Counted from the stretch's first letter, positions 1-7,604 are shown. The stretch: DNA of 64,000 nt from Nostoc sp. NIES-4103 (GCF_002368335.1 NZ_AP018288.1:7742389-7806388), one strand, 5' to 3'. Numbers and translations: made by a program. The notes: generated from the letters alone by a model not told the origin.

Positions 1-110
1 CTTCAACATTAACCAAGCTAGCTGAAGCATTTGTCGGTGTATATAGTATTGGTCATATTGGCTATTTAGCTAAGTCATTCAGCCACAGCAATAGCTACAG
101 CGGTTACTAA
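1..110 (+). CDS. C-terminal part of a RiPP precursor peptide (cut by window edge)
   Basis: The reading frame that starts at base 3 encodes the last 35 residues of a peptide nearly identical to the core parts of the complete copies downstream (STLTKLAEAF at the left edge, LAKSFSHSNSYSGY at the end) and stops at TAA 108-110. It differs from the next copies at a few residues (VGVYSIGHIGY against VNVYGIGHIAY). The leader lies outside the window. This shows that the precursor array extends to the left, so its true copy number and its promoter cannot be read here. Confidence 0.85.
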   Translation, partial: STLTKLAEAFVGVYSIGHIGYLAKSFSHSNSYSGY

Positions 111-139
111 TACCTGACGATTTAACTACTGATATAGAT

Positions 140-177
140 GGCTCTTTTGGGATACAAACAAAAAATCTCAAAGAGTC
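140..177 (+). other. Conserved intercistronic stem-loop, precursor spacer 0
   Basis: GGCTCTTTTGGGAT at 140-153 pairs with ATCTCAAAGAGTC at 165-177 across a short A-rich loop. It is the first of a series of hairpins found at the same place in every spacer of the precursor array. No U-tract follows, so a simple intrinsic terminator is less likely than an RNA stability or processing element; that role is inferred. Confidence 0.6.
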
Positions 178-249
178 AGATTCAGCAAGATACAGGCTAA
201 TTATCCCTAGATTTCATTTAATTCAAAGCAAGTTGTTTCGGAGAAAATC

Positions 250-492
250 ATGGCAAATATTACTCTTTCTGAACTACATATTGCTGGTTCTGAATTGTTC
301 CAAGATTCTGAAAGCTTTCTCAACGAACTGAACAATGTAGACTCTATTTCTGGTGGTAGCTACGGTAGCCACGTCAGTGACATTTCAACATTAACCAAGC
401 TAGCTGAGGCATTTGTTAATGTTTATGGCATTGGTCACATTGCCTATTTAGCTAAGTCATTCAGCCACAGCGATAGCTACAGCGGTTACTAA
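250..492 (+). CDS. RiPP precursor peptide, array copy 1 (80 aa, double-Gly leader, no Cys)
   Basis: The leader begins MANITLSELH and ends in ISGG (Gly35-Gly36), the kind of site that C39 peptidase exporters cut. The predicted 44-residue core has nine Ser, two Thr, two Lys, five Tyr, no Cys and no Pro, and its middle (TLTKLAEAFVNVYGIGHIAY) looks amphipathic. CGGAG lies 6-10 bases before the ATG, a usable ribosome binding site. The encoded peptide is identical to copy 3. Downstream in the same direction are a kinase and a HopA1-family protein, and a C39 exporter is encoded on the other strand. I do not recognise a named peptide family; precursor status is inferred from leader, multiplicity and context. 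Confidence 0.8.
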   Translation: MANITLSELHIAGSELFQDSESFLNELNNVDSISGGSYGSHVSDISTLTKLAEAFVNVYGIGHIAYLAKSFSHSDSYSGY

Positions 493-521
493 TAGCTGAA
501 TAGTTAACTACTGGTATAGAT

Positions 522-559
522 GGCTCTTTTGGGATACAAACAAAAAATCCCAAAGAGTC
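522..559 (+). other. Conserved intercistronic stem-loop, precursor spacer 1
   Basis: GGCTCTTTTGGGAT pairs with ATCCCAAAGAGTC, the same arms as in the neighbouring spacers, about 30 bases after the stop of copy 1. The spacer from here to the next start codon is almost identical to the other early spacers. Confidence 0.6.
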
Positions 560-631
560 AGATTCAGCAAGATACAGGCTAATTATCCCTAGATTTCATT
601 TAATTCAAAGCAAGTTGTTTCGGAGAAAATC

Positions 632-874
632 ATGGCAAATATTACTCTTTCTGAACTACATATTGCTGGTTCTGAATTGTTCCAAGATTCTGAAAGCTTT
701 CTCAACGAACTGAACAATGTAGACTCTATTTCTGGTGGTAGCTACGGTAGCCACGTCAGCGACTTTTCAACATTAACCAAGCTAGCTGAGGCATTTGTTA
801 ATGTTTATGGCATTGGCCACATTACATATTTAGCTAAGTCATTCAGCCACAGCGATAGCTACAGTTACGGCTAA
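632..874 (+). CDS. RiPP precursor peptide, array copy 2 (80 aa)
   Basis: The leader is identical to copy 1 (MANITLSELH to ISGG). The core differs only at a few sites: SDFSTL instead of SDISTL, GHITYLA instead of GHIAYLA, and the end SYSYG instead of SYSGY. It starts exactly 382 bases after copy 1, and the spacer and CGGAG ribosome binding site are duplicated too, so it arose by recent tandem duplication. The core lacks Cys and Pro. The changes fall in the predicted core and not in the leader, as expected if one set of enzymes recognises the leader of all copies. Confidence 0.8.
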   Translation: MANITLSELHIAGSELFQDSESFLNELNNVDSISGGSYGSHVSDFSTLTKLAEAFVNVYGIGHITYLAKSFSHSDSYSYG

Positions 875-903
875 TAGCTGAAGATTTAACTAATCAGCTA
901 GAT

Positions 904-941
904 GACTCTTTTGGGATACAAACAAAAAATCCCAAAGAGTC
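904..941 (+). other. Conserved intercistronic stem-loop, precursor spacer 2
   Basis: GACTCTTTTGGGAT (904-917) pairs with ATCCCAAAGAGTC (929-941). The base of the stem reads GACTC/GAGTC here and AGCTC/GAGCT in the spacer at 1683-1768, a paired change that keeps pairing. Confidence 0.65.
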
Positions 942-1013
942 AGATTCAGCAAGATACAGGCTAATTATCCCTAGATTTCATTTAATTCAAAGCAAGTTGT
1001 TTCGGAGAAAATC

Positions 1014-1256
1014 ATGGCAAATATTACTCTTTCTGAACTACATATTGCTGGTTCTGAATTGTTCCAAGATTCTGAAAGCTTTCTCAACGAACTGAACAAT
1101 GTAGACTCTATTTCTGGTGGTAGCTACGGTAGCCACGTCAGTGACATTTCAACATTAACTAAGCTAGCTGAAGCATTTGTTAATGTTTATGGCATTGGTC
1201 ACATTGCCTATTTAGCTAAGTCATTCAGCCACAGCGATAGCTACAGCGGTTACTAA
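1014..1256 (+). CDS. RiPP precursor peptide, array copy 3 (80 aa, same peptide as copy 1)
   Basis: The protein is identical to copy 1 although the DNA has a few silent changes. It lies 382 bases after copy 2. Double-Gly site at 35-36, Cys-free core, CGGAG ribosome binding site. Two genes for the same peptide point either to a dosage effect or to very recent duplication. A short-read assembly could easily collapse or expand such an array, so the copy number should be treated with care. Confidence 0.8.
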   Translation: MANITLSELHIAGSELFQDSESFLNELNNVDSISGGSYGSHVSDISTLTKLAEAFVNVYGIGHIAYLAKSFSHSDSYSGY

Positions 1257-1285
1257 TAGCTGAATAGTTAACTACTGGTATAGAT

Positions 1286-1365
1286 GGCTCTTTTGGAGTT
1301 ATAGGTAAAAAGTAATTTCTGTTAAAAACAGAGTCTTTTTAATTAAGAAAAACTTCAAAAGGCTC
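1286..1365 (+). other. Diverged intercistronic stem-loop, precursor spacer 3
   Basis: TTTTGGAGTT (1291-1300) pairs with AACTTCAAAA (1351-1360), one G-U pair included. The sequence differs from spacers 0-2 and the loop is longer, but a hairpin is kept at the same position. Confidence 0.5.
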
Positions 1366-1416
1366 ATGAAAAAGCAGATTATCGTTTAATTACAATAAGT
1401 GGATTAGGACAAAATC

Positions 1417-1656
1417 ATGGCAAATATCACTCTTACTGAATTACATACAACTGGTTCTGAATTATTTCAAGATTCCGAAAGTTTTCTCAACGAACTGAAC
1501 AATTTAGACTCTATTTCGGGTGGTGACTACAGTAGTGGCGTCAGCGACTTTTCGACAATAATTAAGCTAGCTGAGGCATTTGTTGATGTGTACGCCATTA
1601 ATCACATTGCTTGGATAGCTAAGTCATTCAGCCACAGCAATGATACGCACTACTAA
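1417..1656 (+). CDS. RiPP precursor peptide, diverged array copy 4 (79 aa)
   Basis: The leader is conserved (MANITLTELH, SELFQDSESFLNELNN, then ISGG at 33-36). The core is more diverged: GDYSSGVSDFST, IIKLAEAFVDVYAINHIAW, IAKSFSHSNDTHY. A Trp replaces the Tyr of copies 1-3 before the conserved AKSFS motif. There is no Cys or Pro. The ribosome binding site is GGATTAGGAC, and the 5' spacer no longer matches the 382-bp unit, so this duplication is older. The pattern of conserved leader and drifting core fits a peptide family processed by a shared enzyme set. Confidence 0.78.
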   Translation: MANITLTELHTTGSELFQDSESFLNELNNLDSISGGDYSSGVSDFSTIIKLAEAFVDVYAINHIAWIAKSFSHSNDTHY

Positions 1657-1682
1657 TAGCTAAAAAATTAACTAATTAGCTA

Positions 1683-1768
1683 TCTAGCTCTTTTGAGATT
1701 AAAGCTAAAAAGCAATTTATGTGTTTCACATAAATTTTCTCCATAATAAACAATCTTAAAGAGCTAGA
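1683..1768 (+). other. Intercistronic stem-loop with compensatory changes, precursor spacer 4
   Basis: TCTAGCTCTTT at 1683-1693 pairs with AAAGAGCTAGA at 1758-1768. Relative to spacers 0-2 both arms changed together (GACTC/GAGTC to AGCTC/GAGCT). Inside is a second perfect hairpin, AATTTATGTG (1714-1723) with CACATAAATT (1727-1736) and a TTT loop. Confidence 0.6.
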
Positions 1769-1922
1769 TTCAGCGAAATATAAGTTAATGAGCTGTAGAT
1801 TTTAATTAAGTAGCTCAACGTAATTAAACATAAAATTGCATTAGCATAAAAGGTAATAAAGCTAAATAATTGCTAAGACTGTATTTTATGTTTTTCAAAG
1901 TTTATCTACTTAATTAAAAGCG

Positions 1923-2000
1923 AGCTTTTTCAATTAATTGAGCGATGTAGGCTCCATTTCTGGGAGTAGCTACAACAGCATCAGCAACGTTTCGATGTAA
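1923..2000 (+). pseudogene. Decayed precursor copy in the array
   Basis: Read from AGC at 1923, this stretch gives SFFN, a stop codon, then LSDVGSISGSSYNSISNVSM and a stop. It aligns with the leader-core junction of the intact copies (SFLNELNNVDSISGGSYGS). The Glu codon has become TAA, Gly36 is lost, the core is cut short and no start codon with the MANITL leader remains. It sits in the 392-base gap between copies 4 and 5, which accounts for that gap. The rest of the gap is AT-rich with no further gene seen. Confidence 0.7.
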
Positions 2001-2048
2001 TTGCAAATCTTTTCACTTAAAAGATAACCTGACTTATAGGAGGAAATC

Positions 2049-2279
2049 ATGGCAAATATAACTCTTACTGAATTACATATTACTGGCTCTGAATTGTTTC
2101 AAGATTATGAAAACTTTCTCAATGAATTGAGCGATGTAGATTATATTTATGGTGGTACTGATAGCTATAGCAATGGTATCAGCGATATATCTACACTTGT
2201 AAAGTTGGCTGAGGCATTTGTTGATGTATATGCTATTGGTCATATTGCCTGGATAGCTAAGTCATTCAGTAAAGCTTAA
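2049..2279 (+). CDS. RiPP precursor peptide, diverged array copy 5 (76 aa)
   Basis: MANITLTELH leader ending IYGG (35-36); the core holds TDSYSNGISDIST, then LVKLAEAFVDVYAIGHIAW, and ends IAKSFSKA. It lacks the Ser/Tyr-rich tail SHSDSYSGY of copies 1-3, so that tail is dispensable or sets peptide identity. AGGAGG lies shortly before the ATG, the strongest ribosome binding site in the array. No Cys, no Pro. The AKSFS block is kept in all array members. Confidence 0.78.
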   Translation: MANITLTELHITGSELFQDYENFLNELSDVDYIYGGTDSYSNGISDISTLVKLAEAFVDVYAIGHIAWIAKSFSKA

Positions 2280-2310
2280 TAAGCATAGCTTGATAGTTAA
2301 CTATTGAGCT

Positions 2311-2388
2311 AGATAGTTCTCCTGGGATTGGAGATAAAAAGAAATTCATGTTATTAACATAGTTTTTCTGCATTACTAACAATCCCAG
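2311..2388 (+). other. Intercistronic stem-loop, precursor spacer 5
   Basis: CTGGGATTG (2322-2330) pairs exactly with CAATCCCAG (2380-2388), with a small internal hairpin ATGTTA/TAACAT at 2348-2360. The rest of the 430-base gap up to the next precursor is AT-rich and shows no gene. Confidence 0.5.
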
Positions 2389-2709
2389 TGAATCAAACTA
2401 AACAGCAATTTACTTGATTAACCATCCGCTTCACTTACTTGAAAGGCAAATTTATATAGTAATCAGCTTTGTTTTTTGAATTGACTTACATAAGTAGATA
2501 GTAGGTAAATCTTGATAGTGAATAAGCCTATTATAGTTGTCATAAGTTATTTCAAAAATCGAATATGCTTGCTAACGTTTATCAACCATAGTCAATTTGC
2601 CTGCATTCTGGTTAATCTATATTATTCTGCTGTTTATAAGCTAGTTATTTATTAGTTATTCGACCTGATATCAACCAATGAATTAATGATTGTTCTGGGA
2701 ATTGATTTA

Positions 2710-2955
2710 ATGGCAAATATCATAATTTCTGAACTTAAGTTAGTTGATTCAGAAAACTACCTAACTGAAATAAATGAAATGGATTCTATGTTTGTATATG
2801 GTGGTGATAATTATGCATTTTCTCAAGTTATTAATTTTACTATGAATTTCCTAAAATTTGTAGTAACTATTTATGCAATTCACAGCATTACCTTACTGGC
2901 AAAATCATTTAATACTAATAGCTCTAATGCTTATTTACCCTCCATCTATTTCTAG
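2710..2955 (+). CDS. RiPP precursor-like peptide, most diverged array member (81 aa)
   Basis: From ATG 2710 the peptide starts MANIIISELKLVDSENYL and has a double-Gly at 31-32 (VYGG). The core is very hydrophobic (VINFTMNFLKFVVTIYAIHS) but keeps LLAKSFN where the others have LAKSFS. It has one Pro near the end and no Cys. An in-frame ATG at 2686 would add eight residues; I prefer 2710 because it aligns with the other MANI starts. It is the last peptide before the kinase gene, 131 bases upstream, and may have a distinct role such as a partner peptide. Confidence 0.65.
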   Translation: MANIIISELKLVDSENYLTEINEMDSMFVYGGDNYAFSQVINFTMNFLKFVVTIYAIHSITLLAKSFNTNSSNAYLPSIYF

Positions 2956-3086
2956 TTATTGAACTGTCAAAATGATGAGCGATAAGACTTTGTGTGCAAT
3001 TTATGTATGGGTAACATTACTGTGGTTTTACAGTTTTGTAATTAACTAATAGCAACTTTTCACTTTCCTAATAACTATCTGAAACT

Positions 3087-4265
3087 ATGCCTTTTTTATT
3101 AAGTTCTCAAAACGTTATCGACTACCTGATTCCCCTAGGATTGTGTACTTTAGAACAACAATCATTAGCTAAGATTGAGCTAAAACCTGCCAAAAACTTT
3201 AACTTGTTAATTAGCTTACCAGATAATCGACAACTTCTAGTTAAGCAAGAGCGTCTGAATCGAGAAGGAAAAACTGCTGGTGAGTTTTTACAAGAGTGGA
3301 AAATTCATAATTTTTTCCGAACTTTTCCAGAAATCAGTTATATTGAGTCGTCTTGTTCGGAAGTACTGCATTTTGATGCAGAAAATTCTATTATTGTCTT
3401 CAATTATCTCGGTAACTATCGGGATTTATCAGATTTATACATCAAAGATAATTTATTTCCAACTGAGATTGCTATGGCAGTTGGAGCTACTTTGGCATCA
3501 ATTCATCGTGCAAGCATTAACCGTCAAGAGTATCGTGAATTCTTTCAAAATACTCAGGATGCATCTAGCCAACAAACTCCAAACCTAAATATGGGAATGG
3601 ATAGAATAGCTCCGGAAATTTTTGGTCAAGTACCTGCCGATGGACTAAAATTTTTTGCTCTTTATCAACGTTTCGACAGTTTAGGACAGGCGATCGCAGA
3701 TTTAAGTAGTGCTTTCACTTTCTACTGTCTGACTCACAATGACTTAAAGCTGAACAATATCCTCATTTCCCTCAATTGGGAACAAGCAGTTTTGAATGAA
3801 TCATTTTCAGGTGAGAGTATCATTCGATTAATTGATTGGGAACGTTGTGCTTGGGGAGATCCAGCTAATGATTTAGGAACAGTGCTAGCTAGTTACCTGC
3901 AACTATGGTTGAATAGTACAGTTGTTGGCAGAGAAATGCCGATTGAAGAGTCTTTACGCCTAGCCACAACTCCTTTGCAAGTTCTCCAACCTTCTACGGC
4001 GGCGCTAGTGACTGCTTATTTAACTGAATTTCCAGAAATATTGGAAGTTCGTCCTGATTTCTTGCTAAGAGTCACGCAATTTTGCGGTTTAGCATTGATT
4101 AGAGCTATTCAAGCAACACTCCAGCATGAGAAAAGATTTGGTAATGCCGGTATCTGTATGCTTCAAGTTGCTAAAAGTTTGTTGTGTCGTCCGCAAGCAT
4201 CCATACCAACCATTTTCGGTGTAGAAGCATTAGACTTGTTACCCACTAACTTATCTCGCGTATAG
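3087..4265 (+). CDS. APH-fold kinase of a class V lanthipeptide-like RiPP pair (LxmK-like)
   Basis: The 392-residue protein has an aminoglycoside-phosphotransferase-type kinase fold: a candidate ATP-binding Lys53 (LLVKQERL), the catalytic loop HNDLKLNN with Asp219 and Asn224, and the metal-binding IDWERC with Asp250. Such kinases stand beside HopA1-family proteins in class V lanthipeptide clusters, where they phosphorylate Ser/Thr of the precursor before elimination. Here it lies between the precursor array and a HopA1 gene, same strand, with 120 bases to the next gene. The role on these Cys-free precursors is inferred. An unrelated small-molecule kinase is the alternative, but context argues against it. 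Confidence 0.75.
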   Translation: MPFLLSSQNVIDYLIPLGLCTLEQQSLAKIELKPAKNFNLLISLPDNRQLLVKQERLNREGKTAGEFLQEWKIHNFFRTFPEISYIESSCSEVLHFDAENSIIVFNYLGNYRDLSDLYIKDNLFPTEIAMAVGATLASIHRASINRQEYREFFQNTQDASSQQTPNLNMGMDRIAPEIFGQVPADGLKFFALYQRFDSLGQAIADLSSAFTFYCLTHNDLKLNNILISLNWEQAVLNESFSGESIIRLIDWERCAWGDPANDLGTVLASYLQLWLNSTVVGREMPIEESLRLATTPLQVLQPSTAALVTAYLTEFPEILEVRPDFLLRVTQFCGLALIRAIQATLQHEKRFGNAGICMLQVAKSLLCRPQASIPTIFGVEALDLLPTNLSRV

Positions 4266-4385
4266 AAGGGAGATGAGGGAGATGAGGGAGAATATTTTGC
4301 TTGCTTTTTTGCGCCTCTTCCCCCCTACTCCCCTGCTCCCCTGCTCCTTTGTCCCCCTGCTCCTTTTATTCACAGGCTAGCCTTT
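4266..4385 (+). repeat. Purine/pyrimidine tandem repeats between kinase and HopA1 gene
   Basis: Short repeats of GGGAGATGA followed by CCCCTGCTC units fill the spacer. Similar blocks occur in many spacers of this window and are typical short tandem repeats of filamentous cyanobacteria. Confidence 0.6.
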
Positions 4386-5486
4386 ATGCAACTATTAGAT
4401 TCGCTACAAACTCAACTTTCAGATATTCCAGAGTCATTGCAGATATCATTGCACGATATTATTCATAAAGTTGAAATCCAATCTCATTATTGTATTAAAC
4501 ATCCAGATTACAAAGCAATGGAATTGCCAGAGTCGGCAGTTTCCCGCTTTCTGCAAATGCCCTTGGATTTCCAGAATCAGTATCTGGGTTTGCAACTACG
4601 TTCATTTCTCTACGGCATCTATTACAACGGTTCTTTGAAACTTGCTCTCGCACCAGATGCAGAAACAACAAATGCAGAATTAAACCAAAATCTGGAAAAT
4701 AACACTCTTTTGGGCGTAGATATAGGTTTTTATGAACGCTTGCACACAAGCAATAAAGGAGAAGGCTACTTTAGCAATGATTGGCTTGTAGTTAAAGAAG
4801 AAACAGATGATATTTTGGTGGTATATAAAAATGGTTTGAAACTGCATATTCAGCGTAATATGCATCTACAACCAGAACAGCAAGCTGTTAATGTCGGCAA
4901 CTCAGTTGCGATTAAAATGCCTAAGAACTTGGTACAAAGTGCATTTTATATGGCAGTTGGTAATGCAGCTTCTCATGGGAATCAGAATATTGTACGTGTT
5001 TACTTTAACTTATCCCCAGAAGGTGCAGTTGCAGTGATGGAAAGTTTAACTACACAACTTAACTCTATACTTATTCCATTTTCATTTAAAGCACTATACA
5101 ACCCTTCTGACTATGGACGTTGTGACTCGGCAGTGCTTTACTTTGACAAACACAACTATGAAGCTGTTCACCCAGTATTAGAGAGGGTGTATTTGGAGAA
5201 TCAATCTTATTTTCAACCAGAAGTACCTTTGTTTACCAAGTTGATAGTACCTGGATTAGCGATCGCTGAAGAACCACACCGCAAATTTAGCGATCACGAA
5301 AGTTTTGGTACACACCGATGTCAAGTTATTGCTAATGGTTTGTTAGATGCTTGGCAACAAGAAAATAATACACCAGAAGGTAGAATATCTGCTATCCTAC
5401 AACATTTTTCTTTGAATCAAATTGAATTACAGCGTCCTTATCTCAATGCCAACTCTGAAGATATCTACACTCCTTTTCAGATATAA
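4386..5486 (+). CDS. HopA1-family protein (probable phospho-Ser/Thr lyase, LxmY-like)
   Basis: This 366-residue protein matches what I know of the HopA1 (type III effector-like) family: RSFLYGIYYNG near residue 80, a central RVYFNLSPEGA, then ALYNPSDYGRCDSAVLYF, and a C-terminal PLFTKLIVPGLAIAEEP followed by ESFGTHRC. In class V lanthipeptide synthesis a HopA1 protein acts with an APH-like kinase, probably removing phosphate to leave dehydroalanine or dehydrobutyrine. It is the last gene of the plus-strand set. The family is recognised from motifs; the lyase role rests on the class V precedent and was not tested by structure comparison. Confidence 0.72.
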   Translation: MQLLDSLQTQLSDIPESLQISLHDIIHKVEIQSHYCIKHPDYKAMELPESAVSRFLQMPLDFQNQYLGLQLRSFLYGIYYNGSLKLALAPDAETTNAELNQNLENNTLLGVDIGFYERLHTSNKGEGYFSNDWLVVKEETDDILVVYKNGLKLHIQRNMHLQPEQQAVNVGNSVAIKMPKNLVQSAFYMAVGNAASHGNQNIVRVYFNLSPEGAVAVMESLTTQLNSILIPFSFKALYNPSDYGRCDSAVLYFDKHNYEAVHPVLERVYLENQSYFQPEVPLFTKLIVPGLAIAEEPHRKFSDHESFGTHRCQVIANGLLDAWQQENNTPEGRISAILQHFSLNQIELQRPYLNANSEDIYTPFQI

Positions 5487-5590
5487 AATTCAACATCATT
5501 GCTCATACTAATTCTCCAAGCATAATAGAGTTTTAGTTGAAATCGAGAGTAGTGGCGTGACACAGTTAAAATAGTGCATTAGCTTTTCTG

Positions 5591-5646
5591 TTGTGGGATG
5601 GGCGTCTCGCCCGTCCTAACTGGCGGACAAGATGTCCGCCCCACAA
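5591..5646. repeat. Palindromic dispersed repeat
   Basis: TTGTGGG at 5591 and CCCACAA ending at 5646 enclose two further palindromes, GGGCGTCTCGCCC and GGCGGACAAGATGTCCGCC. This resembles the dispersed palindromes of many cyanobacterial genomes. The surrounding 5487-6060 gap also holds a GGTGCGTTA-type repeat near 5690-5715 and otherwise only AT-rich sequence. Confidence 0.55.
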
Positions 5647-5966
5647 GACAATTATTGCAACATTTTAGCTGTGTCAGTCCAGTAGGGTGCGTTAGGATCA
5701 AGCCGTAACGCACCATGTTATCTAATACGTTTCAGTTTAAAGTTGATACATTTAGGTAGGCAGGTGAAAAAGAGGAAGCAGAAGAAGTGAACTGGATTAG
5801 GATTTTAGTGAAATAGTATAAGAAGATTTTAATCATATTTTCCATTAAAAAATAGTTTATTCTTAAGAAAATTATTAATATTTATTTAATAAAACAACAA
5901 TTAATTAATTTATAAATAATACTATCACTTCTCAAAAAATTGTATATCCTGAATAAATATAAAATT

Positions 5967-6010
5967 CACCAAGAAAGTATAAAATAGCTGGTTTTATATC
6001 TTTCTTGGTG
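5967..6010. terminator. Strong bidirectional stem-loop between convergent genes
   Basis: CACCAAGAAAG at 5967-5977 pairs exactly with CTTTCTTGGTG at 6000-6010, and TATAAAA (5978-5984) with TTTTATA (5992-5998), leaving a seven-base loop and one bulge. It lies about 50 bases past the stop of the minus-strand isomerase gene. It probably ends that transcript and may also stop plus-strand transcription from the HopA1 gene. Confidence 0.7.
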
Positions 6011-6060
6011 TTGTAGTTTGAATCTAGCCTAAATTTTAGTTAATGGCATTATTACTAAAA

Positions 6061-6843
6061 TTAAGCTGGTTTAAGCAAATCTTTAGATGATTGAGCAGTT
6101 GTATTCTCTTGAAGCTTGGTTACAATTTCTAAATTAGCCATTTGTTGTTGTAACCAGTTGGTAAAGAAATCTCCTATAATTTGAAGACGCAATTGCTCAT
6201 TGAGTTCTGGTTTAATAATTTCCTCAACTGCTATTATATGTACTCCTTTTGGTGTAATTATCGGCTTCAGAATCTGTGGAGGATTAGCAGCAAAGACAGC
6301 AGCAGCAATCTCTGGTCTAAAATCAGTACGATGTCGGATTCCCTGATAGCCGCCAGCGCGGCGAATTTCTGGATTTTGAATGTATTGGCGAGCGATTTCT
6401 TGGAAACTAATTTCGCCTTCTTGCAAGGCATAAAAGATTTCTAGAGCCAAATCTTCATCATCCAAAACCACTTCATAAGTGACTGCTCCAGAATAGTCAA
6501 TTTGGTGGGCATAAAAAAAAGGTTCTACTTTATCTGCAAATAAATGGTTTGCTAATTTTGCAGAAAGTAAATTTGTTTTGACTATTTCTTCAAAATCATC
6601 TAAAGTAAGATGATATTTTTCTAGCCAAGCCCAAGTATCTTCTGCTTTAACCAGTTTATTAGCCAAACGCATATTATCTGCTGCTTGTTGAAGTTCTTCT
6701 GTTTCCGCCTCTATTCCTTCTTTTTCAGTGGTGTCAGCAATAATTTTCCGAGTAGCGATCGCTTCCAATATATTAGGAATTTGGCAAGATAACTTGATAT
6801 GGTAAATAATATCTTCCGGAGAAATATTTAAAATATTTCGCAT
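6061..6843 (-). CDS. Parvulin-type peptidylprolyl isomerase (SurA/PpiC-like)
   Basis: The first 110 residues are a helical chaperone-like part, followed by a parvulin domain at about 118-210 with GEISFQEIARQYIQNPE, RRAGGYQGIRHR and ITPKGVHIIAVEEI. There is no signal peptide, so it should work in the cytoplasm, unlike periplasmic SurA. Isomerases of this type often sit beside C39 exporters and HlyD proteins in cyanobacteria. The array peptides contain no proline apart from one in the last member, while the lone precursor at 7347-7604 on the same strand has two, so that peptide or an exporter subunit is the more plausible client. The link to peptide maturation is inferred from position. Confidence 0.8.
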   Translation of the reverse strand: MRNILNISPEDIIYHIKLSCQIPNILEAIATRKIIADTTEKEGIEAETEELQQAADNMRLANKLVKAEDTWAWLEKYHLTLDDFEEIVKTNLLSAKLANHLFADKVEPFFYAHQIDYSGAVTYEVVLDDEDLALEIFYALQEGEISFQEIARQYIQNPEIRRAGGYQGIRHRTDFRPEIAAAVFAANPPQILKPIITPKGVHIIAVEEIIKPELNEQLRLQIIGDFFTNWLQQQMANLEIVTKLQENTTAQSSKDLLKPA

Positions 6844-7346
6844 CAGGCATTCCTCCCAGTATAAAACTAATTAAAGATTGTTTATTGGGGCTGTTTTAGC
6901 TAATTTAGTAGCTTATCTCTCATATTTACTTGATATAGTGTTTCATGTCTCTATCTCATGGTACTTTTAATATTTGAGATTTTAATTACTACGATAAATA
7001 TAAAGCTTTAATACTGATTGATTAATGTAATGTGTTTAACTGATATAAGTTAATATAAAATACTAAAAAAACAACCACATATTTATACATTTTTATTTAT
7101 ATTAACTATATTAAATTAGTTGTTTTTTTAAATTAGTACGCTTGCATCTAATTTTTGCTGTTAAGCTTAATATTTAAATAAGTAAGTTTGGCAATTAAAT
7201 TAAACTACTCATATTTAGTCTAAACTACTGATTTTAATCTCTAGATTCTATTTATATAAAAATGAACATATAATGAAAAACGTGCAGACAGATATTCATA
7301 TCTTATTGCACGTCTTAGGAAGAATAAAATATCCAATTGCAAACAA
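6844..7346. other. AT-rich gap, no gene seen
   Basis: About 500 bases of very AT-rich sequence between the isomerase gene and the lone precursor. I see no convincing reading frame; the only structure noted is the hairpin at 7280-7313. Confidence 0.5.
7280..7313 (-). terminator. Stem-loop downstream of the lone precursor gene
   Basis: ACGTGCA (7280-7286) pairs with TGCACGT (7307-7313), with an inner AGATAT/ATATCT pairing. It lies 34 bases past the stop of the minus-strand precursor-like gene. It is a plausible terminator or 3' stabiliser, although no long U-tract follows. Confidence 0.5.
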
Positions 7347-7604
7347 TTAAATTATGAAATAGACAGTTAACCTTGAAAAGTCAAGGGTAAAAAACTTGTT
7401 GTCAGAAATATTAAACAGACTACCAGATTTATATGATGTATTATTGACACCATCCTGAATAGTAGTCAACTGAAGATTGGAAGAATCATTATCCCCAGGC
7501 ACAAGACCATTGCCTGATACAGCATCAATTTCTTCTAAATCTAGATCATGCAAAAACGTCTTTGCATCCAGAGGATGTAAGTCAGAAATTACTATTTTAG
7601 CCAT
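7347..7604 (-). CDS. Lone RiPP precursor-like peptide with Gly-Asn-Gly junction (85 aa)
   Basis: The N-terminus MAKIVISDLHPLD resembles the MANI-type leaders of the plus-strand array, and the junction EEIDAVSGNG stands where a double-Gly site is expected. The rest is Ser/Thr/Asn-rich (DNDSSNLQLTTIQDG, NNTSYKSGSLFNISDNK) with a hydrophobic end LTVYFII. It contains no Cys and two Pro. It is transcribed in the same direction as the exporter and isomerase genes and away from the array. Precursor status is inferred from leader and neighbours. No clear ribosome binding site was seen before the ATG. Confidence 0.55.
   Translation of the reverse strand: MAKIVISDLHPLDAKTFLHDLDLEEIDAVSGNGLVPGDNDSSNLQLTTIQDGVNNTSYKSGSLFNISDNKFFTLDFSRLTVYFII

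Noticed and set aside
1..1300. Possible CRISPR array because of regularly spaced repeats
   Set aside because: The 382-bp period consists of whole genes plus spacers, far too long for CRISPR units.
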